Notes under the pieces: generated by a model
Database searches by the model: none
What the model was told of the DNA's origin: nothing
The model's input: the letters and a program-made list of their open reading frames with translations, nothing else
NCBI GenBank assembly: GCA_019636195.1
Contig: JAHBYA010000004.1
Coordinates: 1-64,000, forward strand
Origin: Planctomycetota bacterium
GTDB taxonomy: Bacteria; Planctomycetota; UBA8742; UBA2392
Reading direction: 5' to 3'
Length of the DNA: 64,000 nucleotides
Program-made: the position numbers and the translations under genes
Part shown: positions 51,685-61,191 of the stretch, piece by piece
Position numbering within the stretch: position 1 is the first letter of the stretch
Layout: every line of letters begins with the position of its first letter

Positions 51685-53118
51685 TTAAGTACTGACTCTG
51701 ACGGTGTCGGGGATAACTGTGCTGCGCTCGTCGAGAATTTCCATGAAGGCCGGGTACAGCGGCTGCAGCAGGTGCGCCGCGAAAGCCATACGGCCCGCGT
51801 TGCCGGCGCCTTGCAGATGCAACCTGCCGCAGCGCACTCGGCCTGCGGCGTACAGCGGAAGGGTAAGCGTGTCGCGGCCCGGGTCGGGCACGCCCGCACT
51901 CCAGACACGGGTGCCGCCCTCGTTGAACAGGCCGATCGCGGTGATGCCGGCGCGGCCGAGCAGGTGCACCATCTCGGGTCCGTTGAACGCTTCTTCAGGC
52001 CCTTGCTCTGTCGCGACTTCGGCCAACGTGATCGCAAGATCGGTTGCCGGGCCCGCGTTGCGCAGGTTGCGCCACGACAGGTAGCCGCCCGCAGCATAAA
52101 CGGCAAAGTACATGCCCACCGGCAGCGCCAGCGCAAGACCGGAAAGTGCCGGCTGCAGGCCCGTGAGCAACGCCGCGCCGGCGCTGACCGCAGCCATGGC
52201 CAGCAGCATCGCGGTCACGCGCCCGTTGTGGCCGCCCAGCAGCAACAGCAGAATGTGGTGAATGTGCCCGCGGTCGGCCTGCAGGGGGTTCGCGCCCTGC
52301 AGCAGGCGCCGGAAAAATACCACGGTGATGTCCACCACCGGAAGGCTCAGCAGCAACAGCAGCGGCGCGACTGACAGTGCCCCCGACGGCGTTACCACCG
52401 CGCGCAACGAAAGTGCGGCAACGACAAAGCCCAGCAGCATGCTGCCCGAGTCGCCCAGAAAGGCCTTGGGCTTGCCGAAATTCTCCTTGAGGAACGCAAG
52501 AGCAGCCACACCCAGCGGAATCGCCAGCGCCAGCTGAAATTCGCCGCCGTAAAGCGCGAACAGCCCCACGCCTGCCAGTGCAAGAAAGCCCGTGCCCGCG
52601 CACAAGCCGTCCACGCCGTCGATCATGTTGAAGGCGTTGGTGACCGCCACGATGAACACCACCGTCAGCGGCAAACTGAACAGCGCCACGTCAAACTCAA
52701 CCAGACCCGCCAGGTTCACGAACTCAACCCGGAAGTCGAGAAACCACGCCGCGGTTGCGCACGCGGCCTGCACAGCCAGTTTGGGTACTGCACCCAGCGG
52801 CTTTACGTCGTCAATGACACCCAGGCCCATAAGCAGCAGCGCAGGCAGCAGCAGGTACAGGTGGTTGACGTCATGCAGGTACGCGCCGTGCACGCCAAGC
52901 GCGCGGGCGGACATCATCTGGACCAGCACAGCCGCCAGCAGGGCCGCGGCGATGGTTACGCCGCCGCTGCGTGCGACCGGCTCGCCGTGCACGCCGCGCA
53001 ATTTCGGGCGGTCAATCAGGCCGGTGCGCCAGGCGGCGCGGCGAAAAAACGGTCCACCGGCAATCACCACCGAGGCAGCAGTGATTACGGCAAGGGCGAA
53101 TGGCAGGTACGTCAGCAT
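51685..53118 (-). CDS. Undecaprenyl-phosphate sugar-1-phosphate transferase (WecA/MraY family)
   Basis: 477 residues. Multi-pass membrane protein with family motifs: GVHGEPVARSGGV, LGVIDDVKPL (Asp-rich motif), NAFNMIDGVDGLCAG and KAFLGDSGSMLLG, and the cytoplasmic loop ADRGHIHH. It starts lipid-linked glycan assembly by transferring a sugar-1-phosphate (often GlcNAc-1-P) to undecaprenyl phosphate. The last about 120 residues are a soluble extension, longer than in E. coli WecA, of unknown role. Downstream of, and co-directional with, the carbamoyltransferase and a small membrane protein. Confidence 0.92.
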   Translation of the reverse strand: MLTYLPFALAVITAASVVIAGGPFFRRAAWRTGLIDRPKLRGVHGEPVARSGGVTIAAALLAAVLVQMMSARALGVHGAYLHDVNHLYLLLPALLLMGLGVIDDVKPLGAVPKLAVQAACATAAWFLDFRVEFVNLAGLVEFDVALFSLPLTVVFIVAVTNAFNMIDGVDGLCAGTGFLALAGVGLFALYGGEFQLALAIPLGVAALAFLKENFGKPKAFLGDSGSMLLGFVVAALSLRAVVTPSGALSVAPLLLLLSLPVVDITVVFFRRLLQGANPLQADRGHIHHILLLLLGGHNGRVTAMLLAMAAVSAGAALLTGLQPALSGLALALPVGMYFAVYAAGGYLSWRNLRNAGPATDLAITLAEVATEQGPEEAFNGPEMVHLLGRAGITAIGLFNEGGTRVWSAGVPDPGRDTLTLPLYAAGRVRCGRLHLQGAGNAGRMAFAAHLLQPLYPAFMEILDERSTVIPDTVRVST

Positions 53119-53168
53119 GGTGCGATTCCGGTTGTTGTATGTTCTGCCGCGAGCGACAGACTCCGCGA

Positions 53169-53582
53169 TTACCTTTGCATCACCAGCAACATCAGGCCCA
53201 GCGCGCTCAAGCCGCCCGCCAGCACGACCGTGTACGCCGAAGATGCAGGCATGCGGCGCAGGTGTCCTGTGGCGCCCCCTGCTACTACCAGCGCGCAGGA
53301 AAAGCCCGCGGCGGCTATGCCAAGAAACAACGAAGTCAGGTCAAACTCGTCACGCGTGAGCGCGTACATGCCATTGCTCAGGCGCGTCAATTGCGGCTCT
53401 GCCCCTGACACCATGCGCAGATCAAACTGGCCGGCCACACAAACCGCCAGGCCGATCATCCCCACCAGGCAGGCTGCGATTGCCGCCAACGCTGCCTCGC
53501 GAGCGTAGCCGCGCATCGTCGCCGCCATGTGCTCGGCGATGGCGGCCTTGCGGCGGGCGCTGACTTCAGGCGCGTGCGGCAT
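53169..53582 (-). CDS. Small multi-pass membrane protein
   Basis: 137 residues from ATG 53582, overlapping the end of the carbamoyltransferase gene by 17 bases, which decides this start. Three hydrophobic segments (about 25-50, 83-105, 115-135). No family recognised. Position between a carbamoyltransferase and a lipid-sugar transferase suggests a role in envelope polysaccharide synthesis. Confidence 0.72.
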   Translation of the reverse strand: MPHAPEVSARRKAAIAEHMAATMRGYAREAALAAIAACLVGMIGLAVCVAGQFDLRMVSGAEPQLTRLSNGMYALTRDEFDLTSLFLGIAAAGFSCALVVAGGATGHLRRMPASSAYTVVLAGGLSALGLMLLVMQR

Positions 53583-55338
53583 GGTTCTCCTGCAGTTCTG
53601 CGGCGGGCAATCCACGACGCGTCACCAGCGTATTGCCGATTGCCAGCGCGTCCATGCGCGTGCGGGAAAAGCAGTCCACCGCCTGTGCCGGTGTGCACAC
53701 AATCGGTTCGTTCTCGTTGAAACTGGTGTTCAACACCACCGGAGTGCCTGTCAACTGCTCAAACTCGTCAATCAATCGCCAGTAGCGCGGGTTCTGCTCG
53801 CGCGTCACTGTTTGCACGCGACCGGTGTGATCGACGTGGTCAACGGCGCACAACTCGGCCCATTTGTCCTGGCGCGTCTTGTACACGTGCAGCATGAACG
53901 GGGACTCGTGGTTTGACTCAAAATAGTCGGCCAGCCGCTCCGCTTTGATGCTTGGGGCGAACGGCCGGAAGGGCTCTCGCTGCTTGATGCGCGCGTTCAG
54001 CGTGTCCTTCATGCCCGGCAACCCCGGGTGCGCGACAATGCTGCGGTTGCCCAGCGCGCGCGGCCCCCACTCCATTGCACCTTGAAACCACCCGACAACC
54101 CGGCCCTGCGCAACCAACTGCGCCGTTTGCGCGCAAAGCTCGGCCTCGTCCAGTGTCTGCACATCACAGCCCTCGATGCGCGTCACCTGTTGCGCCATCT
54201 CAGTCTCGCTGAAACTGGGCCCGTGGTAGGCATGTGTCATCTCGTGCCGGGCAGCGCCTGACTGCACAGCCACCCAGGCAGCCGCCCCCAGCGCGGTGCC
54301 GTCGTCGCCCGCCGCCGGCTGGACATAGAGTCGCGAAAACGGCGACTCGCGCAGCAGGCGCCCGTTTGCCACTCCGTTCAGCGCAACACCGCCGGCCAGG
54401 CAAAGTGCGTCGCCGCCTGTTCGCCTGTGCAGCAGGCGGGCCAGATGCAAAAAGGCGTCTTCAAGGCGCAGTTGCAGGCTGGCGGCAAGGTTGCGGTCGC
54501 GATCAGTCAACGCATCGCCGCGGTTGCGCGCCGGGCCGAGTGCCTGCTCCAGTTGCGGGGTAAACAGGTGCGCAAAGTGCGGGCTGCCGTACTCGTCGCT
54601 GCCGGTTGAGACGCCTTGCGTGTGGTGGTTGAAGTACTCCAGGTCGAGCTCAAACCCGTCGTCTGTCAGGCGCAGCAGCCTGGCAAGAAAGTCCGCGTAC
54701 TCGGGCTCGCCGTAGGGCGCCAGGCCCATCACCTTGCCCTCGTCGCCGTAGCGGTCGAAGCCGATAAACTGGCAAATCGCCGTGTACAGAATGCCAAGGC
54801 TGTGCGGGTAAGTCACGCGCGCCAGCGGCTTGATTGAACTGCCTTCGCCCAGCGCCAGCATGGTGCTGGCAAAGTCGCCGAAGCCGTCCAGCGTGAGGAT
54901 GGCGGCGCGCTCAAAGGGGCTTGCCAGAAACGTGCTGGCGGCATGCGCCAGGTGGTGCTCGACCCGGCGAACCTTTGCGCGCAGCGCCTCGCGGGACGCG
55001 CCGCACGCGTCCGCTATCTGCGCCTCAAAGTCGGCCAGGCCCGCGCGGTCGGCCAGGCGCTTACGCGCAACCTTACCGGCGCGGTGCAGATTACGCAGCA
55101 CCCACCCCAGCTTGCTGCGCAAGTTGGCTGTGCTGTCACGGGCAACTGCAATCTCGTCAACATCGCGCAGTTCAACACCGCCGATGCGCAGCACTTCGCG
55201 AATTGCCAGCGCCGGAAAGCCGGCGCAGTGCTTGATGCGGTTCAAGCGCTCTTCGGCAACGGCGGCAACAACGCAGCCATCGCGCAGCAGCACAGCCGCC
55301 GAATCGGCATGGTACGCATTGATGCCCAGGACCAGCAA
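53566..55338 (-). CDS. Carbamoyltransferase (NodU/CmcH family)
   Basis: About 590 residues. LGINAYHADSAAVLLRDG at the start, EHHLAHAASTFLASPF, TLDGFGDFAST, GDEGKVMGLAPYGEP, then the YrdC-like C-terminal half with FQGAMEWGPRALGNRSI and LNTSFNENEPIVCTP are family hallmarks. These enzymes transfer a carbamoyl group from carbamoyl phosphate, via carbamoyl-adenylate, to a sugar or antibiotic hydroxyl. Start taken as a TTG at 55338 after GGGGG, matching the family N-terminus; a GTG at 55380 would add 14 residues. First gene of the operon to 51685. Confidence 0.92.
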   Translation of the reverse strand: MLVLGINAYHADSAAVLLRDGCVVAAVAEERLNRIKHCAGFPALAIREVLRIGGVELRDVDEIAVARDSTANLRSKLGWVLRNLHRAGKVARKRLADRAGLADFEAQIADACGASREALRAKVRRVEHHLAHAASTFLASPFERAAILTLDGFGDFASTMLALGEGSSIKPLARVTYPHSLGILYTAICQFIGFDRYGDEGKVMGLAPYGEPEYADFLARLLRLTDDGFELDLEYFNHHTQGVSTGSDEYGSPHFAHLFTPQLEQALGPARNRGDALTDRDRNLAASLQLRLEDAFLHLARLLHRRTGGDALCLAGGVALNGVANGRLLRESPFSRLYVQPAAGDDGTALGAAAWVAVQSGAARHEMTHAYHGPSFSETEMAQQVTRIEGCDVQTLDEAELCAQTAQLVAQGRVVGWFQGAMEWGPRALGNRSIVAHPGLPGMKDTLNARIKQREPFRPFAPSIKAERLADYFESNHESPFMLHVYKTRQDKWAELCAVDHVDHTGRVQTVTREQNPRYWRLIDEFEQLTGTPVVLNTSFNENEPIVCTPAQAVDCFSRTRMDALAIGNTLVTRRGLPAAELQENHAARA

Positions 55339-55583
55339 AATGCCCCCACGGCAAGCGTTGAGCGAGATGAAGGGTAACACACGTCATTGTCGAATGCAAA
55401 AAGTGCAGGCCCATCAAGGATTTGCAGCAAATGTTCAAGGATTCCTTTGCATGAAGTTTCACTGTTGGCCTTTGAAACGATCAGGACCTTCCTCTAACAT
55501 TCAGCGCTCTTTTTTGGCGGCGCGGACACTGGCTCGAGATTCGTCGAGCATTGCCCTGTAACGAAGTTGTCGGGAAGCATCGC

Positions 55584-57983
55584 ATGACTCATGCCGATCT
55601 GGTTGCCTTGTTCCTCGCGCTGGGCGTCATCCTGGCTTGCGCGCGAGTGCTTGGCGAGGTCGCGCGGCGCCTGAACCAACCGGCTGTGATGGGCGAGTTG
55701 CTGGCGGGCATCCTGCTCGGGCCCACGCTGTTGGGAGCCGTGGCCCCGGAGCTGTTCGCGCAGTTGTTCCCGGACACAGAAGGTTTCCGGTTCGCGATGC
55801 AGGGCCTGACCACTGTCGCGATCGCGATGTTCCTGTTGGTGGCTGGCCTTGAAGTTGACCTGTCGACAATCTTCAGGCAAGGCAAGTCGGCGCTGTCCGT
55901 GAGTATTGGCGGCATCGTGATCCCATTTGCCATCGGCTTCGGCGTCGGTTGGGTGGGCCCGCTGTTGACTGAGCCCGGCCTGCTGGGCCGCACCGAAGGC
56001 GGCGACGCGCTTGTGTTTTCACTTTTTCTGGCCACCGCCATGTCCATCTCGGCGCTGCCGGTGATCGCCAAGACGCTGATGGACCTGAACCTGTACCGCA
56101 GCGAACTGGGCATGACAGTGATCGCGTCGGCTGTGTTTGACGACCTGTTGGGCTGGATCATCTTCGCGATCATCCTGGGCATGATCGGTGCGGGCGCCGC
56201 TGACAACGGCGGGCACTTCCCGATTGGTGTGACGATCGGTCTGGTGCTGGCGTATGTGGCGTTCATGCTGACCATCGGGCGCGCGCTGCTGCACCGCAGC
56301 CTTCCGTTCATCCAGGCGCACACAAGCTGGCCCGGCGGCGTGCTGGGCGCGGCAGTGGCGCTGGCCATGCTGGGCGCGGCGTTTACCGAATGGATCGGCA
56401 TTCACGCCATTTTCGGCGCGTTCATGGTCGGCGTGGCACTGGGCGATTCCAGCCACCTGAAAGAACGCACGCGCCACACGCTGGAAAACTTCGTCACGTT
56501 CATTTTCGCGCCGCTGTTCTTTGCCACGGTCGGTTTGAAGGTGGACTTTGTCGCCAACTTCGACTGGCCGCTGGTGCTGTTCGTGATGGTGATTGCCTGC
56601 GCCGGCAAGTTCTTCGGGTGCGGACTGGCTGCACGCTGGACCGGCACGCCGTGGCGCGAAAGCTGGGCCATCGGCGCAGCCATGAACGCCCGCGGCGCAA
56701 TGGAGATCATCCTGGCATTGCTTGCCTTGCAGGCGGGCCTGATCAACGAGCGGCTGTTCGTGGCGCTGGTGGTGATGGCGTTGGCTACCAGTGTGATTGC
56801 CGGTCCGGTGATGCAGCGAATCCTGCGCCGCAAGAAGGCGCGGCGCTTCACTGATTTCGTGGGGGCCAGCAGTTTCGTGCCCGAACTCAAGGCGGCCAAC
56901 CGCTTTGCCGCAATCATCGAATTGTGCCACGTCTCAGGTGCATCCGGCGTGCCGATCCAGCAGTGCATTGACCTTGCCATCGGTCGCGAACGCCTGACCG
57001 CAACCGGCGTCGGCAGGGGCATTGCGCTGCCCCATGCCCGCGTACCCGGCCTTGACCGCGCGCAGGTGGCTGTAGGCATTTCGCGACTCGGGCTGGACTT
57101 TGACAGCCCGGACGGCGAACCCGCCCACATCATCGTGCTGCTGTTGACGCGCGAAGAAGATCATGCGCTTACACTGGAGCTGTACCGGGACATCCTGGAG
57201 ACGTTGTCCACGTCGAAGATCCGCACCGAGTTGCTGAAAGTTCGCAGCTACACGGAGTTCCTGGCGCTGCTGGCAGCAAGCCGCGGCGAGCACAAGGAAT
57301 CCGGCGAGCCCGGCATGGCAACCGAGTGGCTTGCCAAGCGCGAAGTCAAAGCGCCGGTCGTGCGCGACGGTACGCTGATTGTCGGCTCGTCGCCCACCGC
57401 CATCGCGCTCGCTGATCTATTGAAGGCATCGCACCCGGTGTGGCTGGTGGACAGTAACCCAGCGCGGGTTGCACAGGCCCATGCGCGCGGACTCAATGCC
57501 GTGCACGGCAGCGCGCTTGAACCCGAAGTGCTCAAGCGCGCCCAGGCCGACACGGCGCGGCGAATGGTGGCGCTGACCGCCAACGCTGAAATCAACGTCA
57601 TGAGCATTCGGCTTGCCAAGGACACATTGGCCATTCCTGACCTGTACATGCTGTCCCAGCCGGGCGACGTCGAGGACGCCGCCACGCTGCAACACCTGGC
57701 GGCCAACCGGCTGTTCGGGCGACAGGTAAACTTGCGTGACTGGGACCACTGGTTTGAGCGCGATGAGGCACGCCTTGAACGGATCAGCGTGGAGGGGCGC
57801 TCACCTGCGGACCTGCTGGAGTCGTTGAACAGTCTTGGCTCATGCCTGCCGCTGATGGTCGAACGACCGGGTGCAGACAAGCCGCTGTGTTTCCCGTTTC
57901 ATGAGGCTTACATGCCGCAGGATGGCGATGTCCTGGTGGCGGCGGTGGCGCCATCACCCGAAGTGGCGAAGCCTGCCGCTTGA
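55584..57983 (+). CDS. CPA2 cation:proton antiporter with EIIA and TrkA-N domains
   Basis: 799 residues from ATG 55584. About 1-400: Na+/H+ exchanger-type membrane domain with GELLAGILLGPTLLG, FLLVAGLEVDL, ASAVFDDLLGWI and AMNARGAMEIILA. About 420-570: PTS EIIA-2-like (PtsN) domain with LTATGVGRGIALPHARVPGL, including the phospho-His region. About 610-740: Rossmann TrkA-N-like domain with LIVGSSPTAIALADLL and MVALTANAEINVMSIRL. The combination implies K+ or Na+/H+ exchange gated by nucleotide binding and possibly by PTS phosphorylation. Confidence 0.92.
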   Translation: MTHADLVALFLALGVILACARVLGEVARRLNQPAVMGELLAGILLGPTLLGAVAPELFAQLFPDTEGFRFAMQGLTTVAIAMFLLVAGLEVDLSTIFRQGKSALSVSIGGIVIPFAIGFGVGWVGPLLTEPGLLGRTEGGDALVFSLFLATAMSISALPVIAKTLMDLNLYRSELGMTVIASAVFDDLLGWIIFAIILGMIGAGAADNGGHFPIGVTIGLVLAYVAFMLTIGRALLHRSLPFIQAHTSWPGGVLGAAVALAMLGAAFTEWIGIHAIFGAFMVGVALGDSSHLKERTRHTLENFVTFIFAPLFFATVGLKVDFVANFDWPLVLFVMVIACAGKFFGCGLAARWTGTPWRESWAIGAAMNARGAMEIILALLALQAGLINERLFVALVVMALATSVIAGPVMQRILRRKKARRFTDFVGASSFVPELKAANRFAAIIELCHVSGASGVPIQQCIDLAIGRERLTATGVGRGIALPHARVPGLDRAQVAVGISRLGLDFDSPDGEPAHIIVLLLTREEDHALTLELYRDILETLSTSKIRTELLKVRSYTEFLALLAASRGEHKESGEPGMATEWLAKREVKAPVVRDGTLIVGSSPTAIALADLLKASHPVWLVDSNPARVAQAHARGLNAVHGSALEPEVLKRAQADTARRMVALTANAEINVMSIRLAKDTLAIPDLYMLSQPGDVEDAATLQHLAANRLFGRQVNLRDWDHWFERDEARLERISVEGRSPADLLESLNSLGSCLPLMVERPGADKPLCFPFHEAYMPQDGDVLVAAVAPSPEVAKPAA

Positions 57984-58010
57984 CCCGTGCAAACTGCGCA
58001 CAGCGCGGCA

Positions 58011-59201
58011 TTACACCGTTTCAGCCTTTTCCAGCGCGGCTTTGCCTTCGGCTTCTTTGCCGGCCGCCTGCAGCACCATGCCCAGCGTGTGCCAGGCCTT
58101 TTTCAGTCGCAGTTTGTGGTTGTCGTCGGTCGCGCCTGAGGTTTCTTCAAGTTCGCGGGCCTGGGTCAGGGCCTCGATGGCTGCATCCCACTTTTTTCCG
58201 CCCGCCAGCACCTCGCCCAGCGCGTACCAGCTCTTGCCCTGGCTTACGTTATCGGCCTTGTGCTGTTCTTTCAGGCGGATTGACTTGCGGTAGGCCTCAA
58301 CGGCTTCGGGCATCTGGCCCATCTCTTTGTGGCTTTCAGCAAGGCCGTGGTACATGTACGCGAGCTCCAGCGGATCAACCTTCTGGGCCTCGGCCTGCTG
58401 GATCAGCTTTTTGCGCTGCATCACGCCTTTCACGAAGCGCCCGGCGTCGTGGTAGGCTTCTGCCATGCTGCGCTGGATTTGCAGCTTGAAATCCGCGGGC
58501 ATGCCGGCCTTTTCAGCCAGTTCGCCCGCCTTGCGGTACAGCTCGGCGATTTGCTGAAACTCGCCCTCAAGTTGCTTTTCCAGAATCGCGATCTGCGGCG
58601 GCGCGGACGCCCCCTGCATGCCCTTTTGCACTTTTACGCTGGCTTGCATGGGCGCGATCTTCTGCTTGATGCTGTCGGCCCGGTACAGCGTCAACGTCGC
58701 CATGGTCGCGTCATCAGCGCCTGCCTGCCCAGCCAGCTGGATTGCGCGCTCAAACTGCTCCGCCGCTTCCTTGGGCCGGCCGTTGCGAAACATGCACTCA
58801 GCGTAAGCGTACACGGTGTTCAGCCGCGACTGCGCGGGCGCGGCGCACTGTTCCTTCTTTGCCGCTGCGGTGTTGAAAGCCTCGATGGCCTCGTCCAGCT
58901 TGTCGGAAAGCGCCAGCGCTTCGCCCAGTTTGGCGTAGCTGGTGGCGTGGCCGGAAGGGTCGGCGCCGCCCTTTTCTTCAAGCTCGATCATGCGGCGAAA
59001 GGCGTTGACCGCGTCCTGCCCCTGCTGGCGCGCCAGCGCGATGCCCCCGACGCCCTCCAGAAAGGCCGCGGCGTCCAGCGGGGCGAGGTCAGCCGGCGGC
59101 TCAAGCTTGCCGCCGCCCACCTGCTGCAGCAGCACTTCGGCGTTGCTGGTTTCGCCGTTGTAGAACAGCTCAAGGGCTTCATCGATCTGCGCGTGGGCCA
59201 T
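58011..59201 (-). CDS. TPR-repeat protein
   Basis: 396 residues, ATG 59201. Tetratricopeptide repeats throughout, such as YAKLGEALALSDKLDEAIEA, YAECMFRNGRPKEAAEQFERA and WYALGEVLAGGKKWDAAIEA. No signal peptide, so a cytoplasmic scaffold. No partner is evident in the neighbourhood. Convergent with the antiporter gene. Confidence 0.88.
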   Translation of the reverse strand: MAHAQIDEALELFYNGETSNAEVLLQQVGGGKLEPPADLAPLDAAAFLEGVGGIALARQQGQDAVNAFRRMIELEEKGGADPSGHATSYAKLGEALALSDKLDEAIEAFNTAAAKKEQCAAPAQSRLNTVYAYAECMFRNGRPKEAAEQFERAIQLAGQAGADDATMATLTLYRADSIKQKIAPMQASVKVQKGMQGASAPPQIAILEKQLEGEFQQIAELYRKAGELAEKAGMPADFKLQIQRSMAEAYHDAGRFVKGVMQRKKLIQQAEAQKVDPLELAYMYHGLAESHKEMGQMPEAVEAYRKSIRLKEQHKADNVSQGKSWYALGEVLAGGKKWDAAIEALTQARELEETSGATDDNHKLRLKKAWHTLGMVLQAAGKEAEGKAALEKAETV

Positions 59202-59332
59202 GGGTGTCTCCGGCGCAAGCCTAGCAAACGAAGGCGCACATTCGAGTGTGTGCCCCGCATTGAAATCCCGGCTGTGCGCGTGAGAATCATGCCCTTGGGG
59301 CGACTAGACTTGTGATCCGATAAGGAACCGAA

Positions 59333-61141
59333 ATGACGACAGGACTTCGCACCTTGGTCGCCGCGCTCGCGCTGTTCGCGACGCTGTTTGCCGTTGGCGG
59401 CTTCATTGCTTCCCAGGACAAAGAGCCCGAACCCGAGCCCATCCGCCAGGCGCCCAAGCCGATTGACCCCCGCCAGTGGCGTATCGGCAAGCTGATCGAC
59501 GATGTCGAGTTCACGGACGTTGACGGCAAGCAGGGCAAACTGTCCGACTACAAGGGCAAGGTGCTGGTCATTGCGATCACCAACAGCGGCTGCCCGATCT
59601 GCAAAAAGTTCGCGCCCGCACTGAACGAGCACCACGAGGCGTGGGCCAAGCAGGGCGTTGAGTTCCTGCTGCTCAACCCCATGGAACACGAGACGCTTGA
59701 TGATTGCAAGGCCGCCATCAAGCGCTACGGCTTCAAAGCTCGCTACGTTCATGACCCCAAAGCCGCGCTGGCCCGCGCGCTCAAGGCCGACACCACCGGC
59801 GACTGCTTTGTGCTGGATGGCAGCCGAACCCTGCGCTACCGCGGCGCGGTCAGCGACCAGTACGGCTTTGGCTATGCGCTGGATGCGCCGCGCGTCGCCT
59901 ACTTGAACAACGCGCTCAAGGACGTGCTGGCTGGCCGCGAGCTGCATACGCCGGCGACCTGGGCGCCCGGCTGTGAACTTGACCTGGAAGCGGCTGAGCC
60001 TGCGGGCGACATCACCTGGCACAATCGCGTCAGTCGCATCATCCAGCACAACTGTGAGCGCTGCCACCGCGACGGCGAAAACGGGCCGTTCACGCTGGTC
60101 AGCTACGCCGACGTCAAGGGCAACCGCGCGATGGTGCGGCGGCAGGTGGCGCGCAAGCTTATGCCGCCCTGGTTCGCCAACCCCGAGCATGGGGATTTTT
60201 CCAACGACATGAGCCTTAGCGACGATGACCGCAATGCGCTGCTGAGCTGGATTGACAACGGCTGCCCGGAAGGCGACGCAAAGGACGCGCCCGCGCCGCT
60301 GAAGTGGACAAAGGGCTGGCTGATCGGCGAGCCGGAGGTGGTGTACGAGCTGCCGCAAGTCGAGAAGATCCCGGCGCAAGGCACAGTGAGCTACAAGTAC
60401 CAGATTGTGACCACCAGCTTTGAAGAAGACCGCTGGGTCAAGGCCATGGAGATTCGCCCCACCGCGACCCAGAACGTGCACCACGTGCTGGTGTTTCTTG
60501 AGTTTGCCAAGGGCCACCCCCGCGCCCACGAACAGCCGAATGACCGGGGCGGCCTCAATGGCTATTTCATGGGCATGGTGCCGGGCATGGGACACGTAGA
60601 GTTCGATGACGGCATGGGCAAGTTCCTGCCCAAGGGCGCGAAGCTGCACTTCCAGATGCATTACACAACCAACGGCGAAGAGGCGGAGGACCGCACGAAA
60701 CTGGGCCTGATTTTCTGCAAAGAGCGCCCCAAGATTGAAGTCGTCACCAAGGGCATCGCCAACCCCTTCTTTTCAATCCCGCCGGGCGCCGACAACCACG
60801 AGGTAAAGTCAAGCTTCACGCTGGATCGCAAGACGCGCCTGCTGTCGTTCTGCCCGCACATGCATGTGCGCGGCAAGGCTTACCGCTACGTGGCGCACAT
60901 GCCCGACGGCACCGAGAAGATCCTGCTGGATGTCCCGCGCTATGACTTCAACTGGCAGTTGCTGTACATCCTGCGTGAACCGATCGACCTGCCCAAGGGC
61001 ACCAAGATCGTCTGCCACGGCTGGTTCGACAATAGCGACAAGAACCCAGCCAACCCCGATCCCAAGGCGACCGTGAGGTTCGGCGAGCAGACGTGGGAAG
61101 AAATGCAGATCGGCTACATCAACTGGTACGCCTTGGAGTAG
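59333..61141 (+). CDS. Exported redoxin / cytochrome c / copper-monooxygenase fusion
   Basis: 602 residues. N-terminal signal anchor (TLVAALALFATLFAVGGF). About 50-200: AhpC/TSA-like redoxin with CPIC at residues 87-90. About 225-320: cytochrome c-like domain with CERCH at 241-245 and a distal KLMPPW methionine. About 335-600: copper type II ascorbate-dependent monooxygenase C-terminal-like, with MEIRPTATQNVHHVLVF, HFQMHY, FCPHMHVRGKAYRY and VCHGWFDNS, whose His/Met residues are the expected copper ligands. Such fusions are frequent in Planctomycetota; the substrate is unknown. Confidence 0.88.
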   Translation: MTTGLRTLVAALALFATLFAVGGFIASQDKEPEPEPIRQAPKPIDPRQWRIGKLIDDVEFTDVDGKQGKLSDYKGKVLVIAITNSGCPICKKFAPALNEHHEAWAKQGVEFLLLNPMEHETLDDCKAAIKRYGFKARYVHDPKAALARALKADTTGDCFVLDGSRTLRYRGAVSDQYGFGYALDAPRVAYLNNALKDVLAGRELHTPATWAPGCELDLEAAEPAGDITWHNRVSRIIQHNCERCHRDGENGPFTLVSYADVKGNRAMVRRQVARKLMPPWFANPEHGDFSNDMSLSDDDRNALLSWIDNGCPEGDAKDAPAPLKWTKGWLIGEPEVVYELPQVEKIPAQGTVSYKYQIVTTSFEEDRWVKAMEIRPTATQNVHHVLVFLEFAKGHPRAHEQPNDRGGLNGYFMGMVPGMGHVEFDDGMGKFLPKGAKLHFQMHYTTNGEEAEDRTKLGLIFCKERPKIEVVTKGIANPFFSIPPGADNHEVKSSFTLDRKTRLLSFCPHMHVRGKAYRYVAHMPDGTEKILLDVPRYDFNWQLLYILREPIDLPKGTKIVCHGWFDNSDKNPANPDPKATVRFGEQTWEEMQIGYINWYALE

Positions 61142-61191
61142 GCGCAGCTCGGCCTTTCCGCGCACAAAACGCGATCGCCGGGGCGGCGTTG

